64,000 bases of DNA from CAUJIW01 sp963205175 (GTDB lineage: Bacteria; Pseudomonadota; Alphaproteobacteria; Sphingomonadales; Sphingomonadaceae), in assembly GCA_041060555.1 (NCBI GenBank), contig JBEUDS010000005.1. One strand, 5' to 3'. The notes under the pieces are model-generated. The model did not search any database. It was given only the letters and a program-made list of their open reading frames with translations, and was not told where the DNA came from. The position numbers were made by a program, and so were the translations under genes. Shown here in pieces: positions 35,430 through 42,967 of the stretch (position 1 is its first letter; every line of letters begins with the position of its first letter).

Positions 35430-35869
35430 AGCACGGCCTCCCGTGCCAGCAGGGCGCGCAGGTGGGGTGTGGCGGCCTCGCCCTGGCGCTGGGCGGCGAT
35501 CACGCCGAGGTCGACATAGTCGCGCCAGCCGGTCACCCGGCCGTCGCGGAACTCCAGCACGCCGGCATAGGGCACCGCGACCGGGCGGCCATCGCTGGTG
35601 TCGTAGGCGTCGACGCCTTCCAGCAGCAGCCGGTCGCCGGCCTCGGCAATGGCGAACAGTTGCCAGCGGATGTTGTGCATGTCTGCCAGAAACCGTTGCA
35701 GCAGCCGGGCCATTGCCGCCTTGCCGTGCACCGGCGGCAGGCCGGGGGCGGCGTAGTGCCAGACGATGTCGTCGGCCACATGGGCGAGCACGCCGTCGAT
35801 GTCCTTGGCCTGCCAGGCGGCGATGATCGCCCGCAGTGTCGCGCGGTGGCCAGTTGTGGCGTCGGTCAT
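35426..35869 (-). CDS. NTF2/SnoaL-like protein B
   Basis: A 147-residue cytoplasmic NTF2-fold protein from the ATG at 35869 (MTDATTGHRATLRAI). It resembles protein A through the middle and end: AEAGDRLLLEGVDAYD, VPYAGVLEF, TGWRDYVD. No signal peptide. The start overlaps the stop of protein C (35866-35869), and its own stop overlaps the start of protein A. It and A look like diverged duplicates, one exported and one not. Confidence 0.82.
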   Translation of the reverse strand: MTDATTGHRATLRAIIAAWQAKDIDGVLAHVADDIVWHYAAPGLPPVHGKAAMARLLQRFLADMHNIRWQLFAIAEAGDRLLLEGVDAYDTSDGRPVAVPYAGVLEFRDGRVTGWRDYVDLGVIAAQRQGEAATPHLRALLAREAVL

Positions 35870-36267
35870 GGCCGCCCCTGGCCGGCCAGCGCGGCGCTGA
35901 GCTGGTTGGCCTGGCCGGAGTCGAGATATTCGTCGAGCCGCGTCACCCGGCCGTCGGTGACGCGGACGATGGCGCAGGCATCCAGCCGCCACGGCTGGCC
36001 GTTGGGCAGTGTCGCTTCCAGCGCATGCTGCTGCACGAAGCCATCCGGCAGGGCCTCGACCCGCTGCACCCGGTAGGTGCGGTCGGGCAAGGTGCGCTGC
36101 ATCCAGGCCATCAGCCTGAGGTTCTGCTCCACGCTCTGCTCGATGCCATCGGTGTTGTGCCAGATCGTCGCGTCCGGGTGATAAAGCCCGCGCAGCGTCT
36201 CGGCGTCGCCGGCCTGGATCGCGGCCATGAAGCGCCGCGCGAAGTCGCGCATGTCCTCGCCTGTCAT
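35866..36267 (-). CDS. NTF2/SnoaL-like protein C
   Basis: A 133-residue NTF2-fold protein from the ATG at 36267 (MTGEDMRDFARRFM), with GGGAGGG just upstream; a longer frame to 36339 lacks a site. Segments LRGLYHPDATIWHNTD and GRVTRLDEYLDSGQ are typical of the SnoaL/DUF4440-like class and differ from proteins A and B. First of three coupled NTF2-like genes, downstream of the second carotenoid oxygenase on the same strand. Confidence 0.82.
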   Translation of the reverse strand: MTGEDMRDFARRFMAAIQAGDAETLRGLYHPDATIWHNTDGIEQSVEQNLRLMAWMQRTLPDRTYRVQRVEALPDGFVQQHALEATLPNGQPWRLDACAIVRVTDGRVTRLDEYLDSGQANQLSAALAGQGRP

Positions 36268-36304
36268 CCTGCCCTCCCGTTTTTTGGTCTCGTTGTCGCC
36301 CCCA

Positions 36305-36376
36305 CCGGCATCAGCCGGCCATTCTCCCGCCGCCGGCATCAGCCGGCCATTCTCCCGCCGCCGGCATCAGCCGGCA
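36305..36376. repeat. 28-bp tandem repeat containing carotenoid-oxygenase stop
   Basis: Units at 36305 and 36333 plus a partial copy at 36361. The core CCGGCATCAGCCGGC is itself palindromic, so each unit can form a hairpin. The stop of the gene at 36367 (TGA, minus strand) is in the partial copy. The repeat fills the space before the NTF2-like operon and may also act as a transcription barrier. Confidence 0.85.
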
Positions 36377-37848
36377 AGCATCCCGTCCCGGATGAAGGCG
36401 CGGTCGGCCCACACGCTGTGGGTGCCGCTGGAGATCTTGTGCGGCAGGGCGATGCGCGCCACCGGCCCGTCGGCGAAGCGCTTGCAGTCGATCAGCACGC
36501 ACTCGGAGCTCTGGTTATTCTCGTCGATGATGAAGCTGACCAGATAACCGTCGTCCTCGTCGCGTGCGTTGATGCGCGGCGCGAACGGCGCCTCGCTGGC
36601 GTAGCGGCCCTCGGGCAGGCCGACCGACCAGGACTCGCCGGTCACCAGGTCGTGCTTGACGAAGCCCTTGAACAGGAACCAGCCCGGCTGGGTCCAGGTC
36701 GAATAGGCGTAGCGATACGGCTTGCCGGCGTAGCGCTGGTTGAACATGCCGAATTCGAGAATGCGGTCGTCGAGGTGATATTCCCGCGTCTTGCCGGTCT
36801 TGAGGTTGAAGTGCCAGCGGTGCAGCTTGGGCCGGAAGGAATGCTCGTCGACGAAGGCCATCATCTGGCCGAAGCCGCCCGGCGCGTCGGCCAGCGGCGC
36901 CGGCGACGGGTTTTCCTGGAAATAGCCATCCATGATGATCTCGTCGCCATCCTCATAGGCATTGAGGAAGTGCAGGATGTAGGTGGGGTCGGCCTCGAAC
37001 CAGCGGATGTCGTCGGTCTGGCCGTAACGCGGCAGGATGGCGAAGCGGCTGGGCAGTTCCGGGTGCAGCCGGGCGGCGTGGATGCCCTTGGCCAGCAGCG
37101 ACGGTTCCCAGAACATCGGCAGGTCGTTGAGAATGGCGTGGTTGGCGGTGAAGGTCATGTCGTGCGGCAGCCGCGGCCCCGGCAGCGGCACCGGTACATA
37201 ATGGGCGAGGTTGCCCTGCCGGTCGACCACGCCGTAGTGCATGTAGGGCGCATGCTTCGAATAGTTGAAGAACAGCATCTCGCCGGTGGCCTCGTCGATC
37301 TTGGTGTGCGCCGACACGCCGTCGAGCGGCGCCCACGGCGCCAGCCCCAGCGGCGCCATGGTGTCGGGGTCGAGCAGATAGGCCTCGCCGCACTGGTAGA
37401 AGGTGGAGACGATCTTGCCGGCATGCACCACCACGTCGGTGGACGAGCTGTCCTTCAGGCCGCCGTGGGCGCCGAAGCCCGGCCGTAGCGATACGCCCGG
37501 CGGGTCCATCAGGCCACCCCACAGCGAGGCGTTGGCTTCCTGCTCGGCGGCAAAGCAGCGGGTGCGCACGAAGCGGTTGCGGTAGTCCGCCCGGCCGCCG
37601 TGGAAGCTGATCATGTGCAGCATGCCGTCGCCATCGAAGGGGTGGTAGCGCCCGAGCGGCTGATGCACCTGGTTTTCGGTGTTGCGCACATAGATGCCGT
37701 CGATGTCGTCGGGGATGCGCCCCTCGATGACCGCAAGGTCGGTGGCGTTGACTTCCGAGAAGATCGGCGTCCAGGCGCCGTTGAGATAGGGGTGGTTGCT
37801 CGGCTGCAACGAGGACCGCACCGGGGGCAAACGCTCGACAATCATCAA
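36367..37848 (-). CDS. Carotenoid oxygenase family protein, second copy
   Basis: A 493-residue RPE65/CCD-family iron dioxygenase. The four ligand histidines are His181 (VSAHTK), His229 (RLPHDM), His293 (YILHFLNAYEDGD) and His477 (SGTHSVW). It is clearly diverged from the copy at 23679 (for example VRNTENQVHQPLGRYHPFDGDG versus RAGPNPRF). No signal peptide. An island motif lies 66 nt upstream, and it heads the unit that continues with three NTF2-like genes, which may process or bind the cleavage product. Confidence 0.93.
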   Translation of the reverse strand: MMIVERLPPVRSSLQPSNHPYLNGAWTPIFSEVNATDLAVIEGRIPDDIDGIYVRNTENQVHQPLGRYHPFDGDGMLHMISFHGGRADYRNRFVRTRCFAAEQEANASLWGGLMDPPGVSLRPGFGAHGGLKDSSSTDVVVHAGKIVSTFYQCGEAYLLDPDTMAPLGLAPWAPLDGVSAHTKIDEATGEMLFFNYSKHAPYMHYGVVDRQGNLAHYVPVPLPGPRLPHDMTFTANHAILNDLPMFWEPSLLAKGIHAARLHPELPSRFAILPRYGQTDDIRWFEADPTYILHFLNAYEDGDEIIMDGYFQENPSPAPLADAPGGFGQMMAFVDEHSFRPKLHRWHFNLKTGKTREYHLDDRILEFGMFNQRYAGKPYRYAYSTWTQPGWFLFKGFVKHDLVTGESWSVGLPEGRYASEAPFAPRINARDEDDGYLVSFIIDENNQSSECVLIDCKRFADGPVARIALPHKISSGTHSVWADRAFIRDGMLAG

Positions 37849-37913
37849 TGGTCTCCACTTGCAAGAAAGTCGCGGCCGCCCGCAACACAGGAATGCAGGT
37901 TTCTTACCACATA

Positions 37914-37930
37914 GGTATTGTTATGCAAGT
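37914..37930 (-). promoter_or_regulatory. Island motif copy 9
   Basis: Minus strand ACTTGCATAACAATACC, a full match, oriented towards the second carotenoid oxygenase gene. Confidence 0.65.
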
Positions 37931-38025
37931 GAAGGGCAGTTGGCGGGCCCAAGTGAACGGCGGCAGGTGCCGGGCCAACGCCGCAGGCGCATGGCTCACC
38001 GACCGGCAGCACAGATGCCGAGTCA

Positions 38026-38061
38026 TGTCAGAACGGGTGTCAGAACGTGTGCCAGAACGGC
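38026..38061. repeat. 12-bp tandem repeat, 3 copies
   Basis: TGTCAGAACGGG, TGTCAGAACGTG, TGCCAGAACGGC, about 35 nt beyond the 3' end of tRNA-Lys. Not coding. Confidence 0.75.
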
Positions 38062-38095
38062 TTTTCGACAAAGCGGGCAAAGCATTGAAAAATTT

Positions 38096-38171
38096 GGTGA
38101 GCCCAGATGGATTCGAACCATCGGCCTACTGATTAAAAGTCAGTTGCTCTACCGACTGAGCTATGGGCTCT
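38096..38171 (-). tRNA. tRNA-Lys (UUU anticodon)
   Basis: A 76-nt tRNA on the minus strand. The acceptor stem is GAGCCCA/TGGGCTC, the D-arm GCTCAGTCGGTAGAGC, the anticodon arm CTGACTTTTAATCAG with anticodon TTT, and the T-loop GTTCGAATC. The 3' ACCA (38099-38096) is encoded. The U at position 33 and the A-A after the anticodon are standard. Confidence 0.97.
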
Positions 38172-38330
38172 CACCAACCGGCCGCCGGGCGGCCGTAACA
38201 TCTCATCCGCCGCCGGGGCGGCCGTTCATGCGGCGCGGACCATAGGGAGGTGGCGCCGCCGGGTCAACAGCTTGATGGGGCGCGTGCCGGGCCTCGGGCG
38301 AGGGAGCCGTGCGCGCGCCCCGGAACCAGC

Positions 38331-39554
38331 TCAGGCGCTGGCGCCCATGGCTTTTTCAAGGTTCTGCACGATCGCCTCGAAGAACTGCTCGGTGGTCAGC
38401 CACGGCTGCTCGGGGCCGACCAGGATGGCGAGGTCCTTGGTCATCTGGCCCTGCTCGACGGTCTCGATGCAGACGCGCTCCAGCGTGTTGGCGAAGTCGA
38501 CCACCTCCGGCGTGCCGTCCACCTTGCCGCGGTGCTTGAGGCCGCCGGTCCAGGCGAAGATCGAGGCGATCGGGTTGGTCGAGGTCGCCTTGCCCTGCTG
38601 GTGCATGCGGTAGTGGCGGGTGACGGTGCCGTGGGCGGCTTCGGCCTCGACGGTGGAACCGTCCGGCGTCATCAGCACCGAGGTCATCAGGCCCAGCGAG
38701 CCGAAGCCCTGGGCGACCTGGTCCGACTGCACGTCGCCGTCGTAGTTCTTGCAGGCCCAGACGAACTTGCCCGACCACTTCAGCGCCGAGGCGACCATGT
38801 CGTCGATCAGGCGGTGTTCGTAGACGATGCCCAGCGCGTCGTACTTGGCCTTGAACTCGGCCTCGTAGATCTCCTGGAACAGGTCCTTGAAGCGGCCATC
38901 ATAGGCCTTGAGGATGGTGTTCTTGGTCGAGAGATAGACCGGCCACTCGCGGGCGATGCCGTAGTTGAGGCAGGCGCGGGCGAAGTCGCGGATCGACTCG
39001 TCGAGGTTGTACATGCCCATGGCGACGCCCGAGGAGGGGAACTGGAACACCTCGTGCTCGATGACGTCCTTGCCGTCCTCGCTCTCCCACTTCATGGTCA
39101 GCTTGCCGGCGCCGGGGATGCGGAAGTCGGTGGCGCGGTACTGGTCGCCGAAGGCGTGACGGCCGACCACGATGGGGTCGGTCCAGCCCGGGATCAGGCG
39201 CGGAATGTTCTTGATGATGATCGGCTCGCGGAACACCGTGCCGCCGAGAATGTTGCGGATGGTGCCGTTGGGCGACTTCCACATCTTCTTGAGGTTGAAT
39301 TCCTTCACGCGGGCTTCGTCCGGCGTGATGGTGGCGCACTTCACGCCGACGCCGTACTTCTTGATGGCGTTGGCGGACTCGACCGTCACCCGGTCGTCGG
39401 TGGCGTCGCGGTGCTCGACACCGAGGTCGAAATAGACCAGATCGACGTCGAGATAGGGCAGGATCAGGCGTTCACGGATCCACTGCCAGATGATGCGGGT
39501 CATCTCGTCGCCATCGAGCTCGACGACAGGGTTCTTCACCTTGATCTTCGCCAT
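38331..39554 (-). CDS. icd: NADP-dependent isocitrate dehydrogenase
   Basis: A 407-residue TCA-cycle enzyme converting isocitrate to 2-oxoglutarate. The start MAKIKVKNPVVELDGDEMTR, the substrate segment WKSPNGTIRNILGGTVFREP, the metal site LIDDMVASALKWSG and YDGDVQSDQVAQGFG, and the NADP region TVEAEAAHGTVTRHYR mark the homodimeric eukaryote-like type used by alphaproteobacteria. GGAGAGGATTCC precedes the ATG. It lies between tRNA-Lys and the LOG gene. Confidence 0.97.
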   Translation of the reverse strand: MAKIKVKNPVVELDGDEMTRIIWQWIRERLILPYLDVDLVYFDLGVEHRDATDDRVTVESANAIKKYGVGVKCATITPDEARVKEFNLKKMWKSPNGTIRNILGGTVFREPIIIKNIPRLIPGWTDPIVVGRHAFGDQYRATDFRIPGAGKLTMKWESEDGKDVIEHEVFQFPSSGVAMGMYNLDESIRDFARACLNYGIAREWPVYLSTKNTILKAYDGRFKDLFQEIYEAEFKAKYDALGIVYEHRLIDDMVASALKWSGKFVWACKNYDGDVQSDQVAQGFGSLGLMTSVLMTPDGSTVEAEAAHGTVTRHYRMHQQGKATSTNPIASIFAWTGGLKHRGKVDGTPEVVDFANTLERVCIETVEQGQMTKDLAILVGPEQPWLTTEQFFEAIVQNLEKAMGASA

Positions 39555-39677
39555 GGAATCCTCTCCGAACGCGGGGGCGGCGGCCCCCGGAAACGGCGGA
39601 CGGCCGCGACTATCGAGCGGTGTGTAGCAGGCCGGCCGGTCAAATCAACCTAACCCGTCTCACGCCTGTCAAAAAAT

Positions 39678-40331
39678 TTACTCCTCAACTGCCGGCACCC
39701 GCGCCGTGGTCGCGCTATCGGCGCCCAGCGCCGGGTGGCCGGGCGACGGGATGCGCGCGGGGTCCACCCCCAGCAGCGCCGCCAGGGTGGCGATGTCGGG
39801 CAGCTCGATCAGCCGGCCGAGCGCGCGGGCGTCGCCGAAGCCGGCGGCCGCCACATGGTCGAGCAGGGCCTGGAACGGCTGCCAGTAGCCGTTGGCCCCC
39901 AGCAGCCAGGTCGGCTTGCCATGCTGGCCGAGTTCGGCCCAGGTCATCATCTCCAGCGTCTCGTCCAGCGTGCCGACGCCACCGGGCAGCGCCAGGAAGG
40001 CGTCCGCCCGTTCGGCCATCACCTTCTTGCGCGTCATCAGGGAGTCCACCAGCACCAGCTCGCTCAGCCCGGTCTGGGCGATCTCGCGGGTGGCCAGATA
40101 GTCGGGGATGACGCCGACGACCCGGCCGCCGGCGGCCAGACAGGCGCGGGCGGCGACGCCCATCAGCCCCAGCGAGCCGCCGCCATAGACCAGCCTCACC
40201 CCGGCCTCGGCGAGCAGCACGCCCACCAGCCCGGCCAGCAGCGCGTGCGCCGGATCATGGCCGGTGCGGGAGCCGCAGAACAGGCACAAGGCCTCGATGG
40301 CGGGACGGGGGGCGGGTGCGTCGGCAGTCAT
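39678..40331 (-). CDS. LOG family protein (TIGR00730)
   Basis: About 217 residues of the LOG/lysine-decarboxylase-like fold; family members hydrolyse cytokinin or nucleoside 5'-monophosphates to base and ribose phosphate. VYGGGSLGLMG binds the phosphate, and the catalytic motif PGGVGTLDETLE (PGGxGTxxE) is intact, with MTRKKVMAERADAF before it. The ATG at 40331 or 40343 could be the start. The C-terminal about 25 residues are variable. Confidence 0.9.
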   Translation of the reverse strand: MTADAPAPRPAIEALCLFCGSRTGHDPAHALLAGLVGVLLAEAGVRLVYGGGSLGLMGVAARACLAAGGRVVGVIPDYLATREIAQTGLSELVLVDSLMTRKKVMAERADAFLALPGGVGTLDETLEMMTWAELGQHGKPTWLLGANGYWQPFQALLDHVAAAGFGDARALGRLIELPDIATLAALLGVDPARIPSPGHPALGADSATTARVPAVEE

Positions 40332-40391
40332 GGCCGCCAGCATAGAGGCCGATGTCAGGACAGGAAAGCGTGCCGGCCGGGGGACGCCGGC

Positions 40392-40847
40392 TCAGACCGG
40401 CATCAGGTCGGCCTCGATCGCCTCGATGGCCGGCAGCACGGACAGCAGTGATTCGCTGACCGCGCCCATCAGCGCCGGGAAGCCCATCGGTGCCTTGACG
40501 TGCAGTTCGTGGTGCAGCTCGACCCGGTTGCCGGTGAGCGTCAGGCCGGCGCGCGGCCAGCTCTTGCGCAGCCGCACCAGTGCCGCCAGCACCTTGGAGC
40601 GGCCCTGGCGGTTCTCCGACGAAAAGGGCAGCGCGCCGATGGCGCCGGTGACGACCAGGCGGATGGCGGCGCCATCCTCGGTCGCGCTGACGTCGTAGTG
40701 GCCGGAGCGCCAGGCGAAGGTGAAGCGGGCGGGCAGTTCCAGCGGCCAGTGCGGCAGCTGGTCGCGCAGCGCGGCATGGGCGGTTTCCAGTGTCCATGCC
40801 GTCGGCGTCGTCCGCCAGGTGTCTGGGTGGGGTGCGGCAATGGTCAC
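40392..40847 (-). CDS. Hypothetical protein, possibly chaperone-like fold
   Basis: A 151-residue protein from a GTG start (MTIAAPHPDT). I do not recognise it with certainty. An alternating basic/hydrophobic pattern, an RGRSKVLAAL helix and the closing helix ALMGAVSESLLSVLPAIEAIE suggest an alpha/beta fold somewhat like YbjN or secretion-chaperone proteins. No signal peptide or membrane segment. Codon use matches its neighbours, so it is likely real. Confidence 0.6.
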   Translation of the reverse strand: MTIAAPHPDTWRTTPTAWTLETAHAALRDQLPHWPLELPARFTFAWRSGHYDVSATEDGAAIRLVVTGAIGALPFSSENRQGRSKVLAALVRLRKSWPRAGLTLTGNRVELHHELHVKAPMGFPALMGAVSESLLSVLPAIEAIEADLMPV

Positions 40848-40857
40848 GGGCGGCCCT

Positions 40858-40889
40858 GAATCGGTTGTCGTCAGAATCGGTTGTCGTCA
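40858..40889. repeat. 16-bp tandem duplication
   Basis: Two identical copies of GAATCGGTTGTCGTCA just upstream of the hypothetical gene on the minus strand. It does not include a stop codon. Confidence 0.85.
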
Positions 40890-41069
40890 GACACCCCTAT
40901 TGAACGACCAGACCTTCAAGATTCGGTTAATCCGCCGCCCGGTCCGTCGAAAATGGCCGGCCGCGGGAGATCCGTCGCGGATGGCGACAACCGCGCTGGA
41001 ATGCGTGATACTTGCGGTGGCGCGGGCGTTCGGATAGGCCCCGGGGATGACTGGTTAAAGGAGAGCGTC

Positions 41070-41759
41070 ATGGCTGTGTTCGACAAGCTTCCGCCCGTTC
41101 ATCCCGAGGGACGCAAGTTCGTCATCATCGCCGCGGCGATCGCGCTGCTGCTGTTCCTGCTGGCTGGCCCGCATCTGGGCTGGATCGGCGTCATCCTGAC
41201 GCTGTGGGTGGCCGCCTTCTTCCGGGATCCGGCGCGGGTGACGCCGGTGGGCGCCGATCTGGTGGTGTCGCCGGCCGATGGCGTGATCTGCCAGATCGCC
41301 GACGTGGTGCCGCCGGCCGACATGGGGCTGGGGGAGACGCCGCGCACCCGGGTGTCGGTGTTCATGAGCGTGTTCGACGTTCACATCAACCGCTCGCCGA
41401 TCGCCGGTACCATCCGCCGTATCGTCTATGTGCCCGGCAAGTTTCTCAACGCCGACCTCGACAAGGCCAGCGAGGACAATGAGCGGCAGATGTTCGTCGT
41501 CACCGGCGCCGACGGCGTCGAGATCGGCTTCGTGCAGATCGCCGGGCTGGTGGCGCGGCGCATCGTCCGCTTCACCAGGGAAGGCGACTGGGTGGAAGCA
41601 GGCCAGCGGGTCGGTCTGATCCGCTTCGGCAGCCGGGTGGATGTCTATCTGCCGGCGGGCTGCGCACCGAAGGTGGCCGTCGGCCAGCGCATGGTAGCCG
41701 GCGAGACGGTGCTCGGCCGGCTGGGTTGCGAGGCAACGGTGACGGGAGTGCAGCGGTGA
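41070..41759 (+). CDS. psd: Phosphatidylserine decarboxylase, short type
   Basis: A 229-residue pyruvoyl-dependent decarboxylase that makes phosphatidylethanolamine. The ATG at 41070 follows AAAGGAGAG. Two N-terminal hydrophobic segments (22-55), a VSPADGVI block, FMSVFDVHINRSP and the self-cleavage site IRFGSRVDVYLP (Gly-Ser, the Ser becoming pyruvoyl) are visible. It overlaps pssA by 4 nt (GTGA), so substrate producer and consumer are coupled. Confidence 0.96.
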   Translation: MAVFDKLPPVHPEGRKFVIIAAAIALLLFLLAGPHLGWIGVILTLWVAAFFRDPARVTPVGADLVVSPADGVICQIADVVPPADMGLGETPRTRVSVFMSVFDVHINRSPIAGTIRRIVYVPGKFLNADLDKASEDNERQMFVVTGADGVEIGFVQIAGLVARRIVRFTREGDWVEAGQRVGLIRFGSRVDVYLPAGCAPKVAVGQRMVAGETVLGRLGCEATVTGVQR

Positions 41760-42766
41760 GCGCCGGGGAGCCGCCGCCGGCCGCGCCTTCGGATCGAAGC
41801 CATACCCTGCCGCTGCGGGCCCTGGTGCCCAATGCCATCACGGTGCTGGCGCTGTGCTTTGGCCTCACCGCCGTGCGCCATGCCATGCTCGACAACTGGG
41901 AGAAGGCGGTCGGCGCCATCATCATCGCCGGTGTGCTCGACGGTCTGGACGGCCGCATCGCCCGTCTGCTCAAGGGCGCCTCGCGCTTCGGCGCGGAACT
42001 GGATTCGCTGTCCGACGTCATCGCCTTCGGCGTCGCGCCGGCCATCATCATCTATCAGTGGTCGCTTCACGAACTCGGCGGTGTCGGCTGGGTGGTGGCG
42101 CTGTCGCACGCCGTGTGCTGCGCCCTGCGGCTGGCCCGCTTCAATGCCAATCTCGACGTCGACAACCAGCCGCACAAGAGCGCGGGCTACCTTACCGGGG
42201 TACCATCACCGGTTGCCGCCGGCCTGACGCTCAGCCCGATCTTCTTCGACCTGTGGCTGGAGACAGAGTTCTTCCGCACCCCCATCATCACGGCGATCAT
42301 TGTCGCGGCGACGGCGGCGGTGATGGTCTCCAACCTGCCGACCTATTCCTGGAAGCTGATGCGCCTGCGCCGCGACCTGCGGCTGCCCGCCCTCCTCGGC
42401 ATTGGTCTGTTCGCCGCCAGCCTGTTCACCGCCCCCTGGGGGACGCTGTCGCTGCTGTCGCTGGCCTACGCCGCCTCGATTCCGATGAGCTACAACAGCT
42501 ATCAGCGGATGCGACTCCAGCAGCGCCAGGCGGCGACCGCGACCGGTGCGACGGCAGGCGCCCCGACCGCCACGCCGCCGGCTGTCGTGCCCACCGTCAC
42601 GCCGCCAGCGGCAACGGACGAGCCTGCCGCACCGGCAGCGGCCGACGCGATGCCAGCGGCACCGGCTGCACCGGCATCGGACGCTCCAGCAGCGGGTGCC
42701 TCAGCACAGGACGCGGCGCCGGACGACGCGCAACAGCTGCCGCCCCGCGGGGACGAGCCGGCCTGA
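41756..42766 (+). CDS. pssA: CDP-diacylglycerol-serine O-phosphatidyltransferase
   Basis: A 336-residue CDP-alcohol phosphotransferase making phosphatidylserine. GTG start overlapping the psd stop, with GGGAG upstream. The signature DGLDGRIARLLKGASRFG followed by AELDSLSDV fits DGx2AR-x8-Gx3D-x3D. About eight membrane segments follow. The last roughly 75 residues are an Ala/Pro/Thr-rich low-complexity tail beyond the usual family length, and the final part overlaps a possible antisense small gene. Confidence 0.95.
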   Translation: MSAGEPPPAAPSDRSHTLPLRALVPNAITVLALCFGLTAVRHAMLDNWEKAVGAIIIAGVLDGLDGRIARLLKGASRFGAELDSLSDVIAFGVAPAIIIYQWSLHELGGVGWVVALSHAVCCALRLARFNANLDVDNQPHKSAGYLTGVPSPVAAGLTLSPIFFDLWLETEFFRTPIITAIIVAATAAVMVSNLPTYSWKLMRLRRDLRLPALLGIGLFAASLFTAPWGTLSLLSLAYAASIPMSYNSYQRMRLQQRQAATATGATAGAPTATPPAVVPTVTPPAATDEPAAPAAADAMPAAPAAPASDAPAAGASAQDAAPDDAQQLPPRGDEPA

Positions 42767-42842
42767 ACAGGCTGCGCACCAGGCTCACGCCGCCCACAAT
42801 GCCGCACAGCCAGAACAGCAGAAGTCCGAGGGTGTAAAACAT
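42597..42842 (-). CDS. Possible small membrane protein, antisense to pssA tail
   Basis: An 81-residue frame from the ATG at 42842 (MFYTLGLLLFWLCGIVGG) with AAAGGG upstream. One clear membrane segment is followed by a Pro/Arg-rich basic tail. It overlaps the 3' end of pssA by 170 nt on the opposite strand, so only the first 25 residues are outside pssA. The hydrophobic start and ribosome-binding site favour it; the overlap argues against it. Confidence 0.35.
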   Translation of the reverse strand: MFYTLGLLLFWLCGIVGGVSLVRSLFRPARPRGAAAVARRPAPRPVLRHPLLERPMPVQPVPLASRRPLPVRQARPLPLAA

Positions 42843-42967
42843 CGTCGTCGTCCCTTTCACTCTTTGTGTTCTCAATGTTCCATTTTTGTTCCTATCTGTC
42901 AAGCGCGGAATCGGTGCTGGTGTTCACCAAATGGTGATCTTGCGCGGTTAAGGTCGGCCCTGCCGAC

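Noticed and set aside
37848..38132. Plus-strand 94-codon frame ending SPDGFEPSAY
   Set aside because: The end is a translation of the tRNA-Lys gene read in antisense, a well-known false-gene signature.
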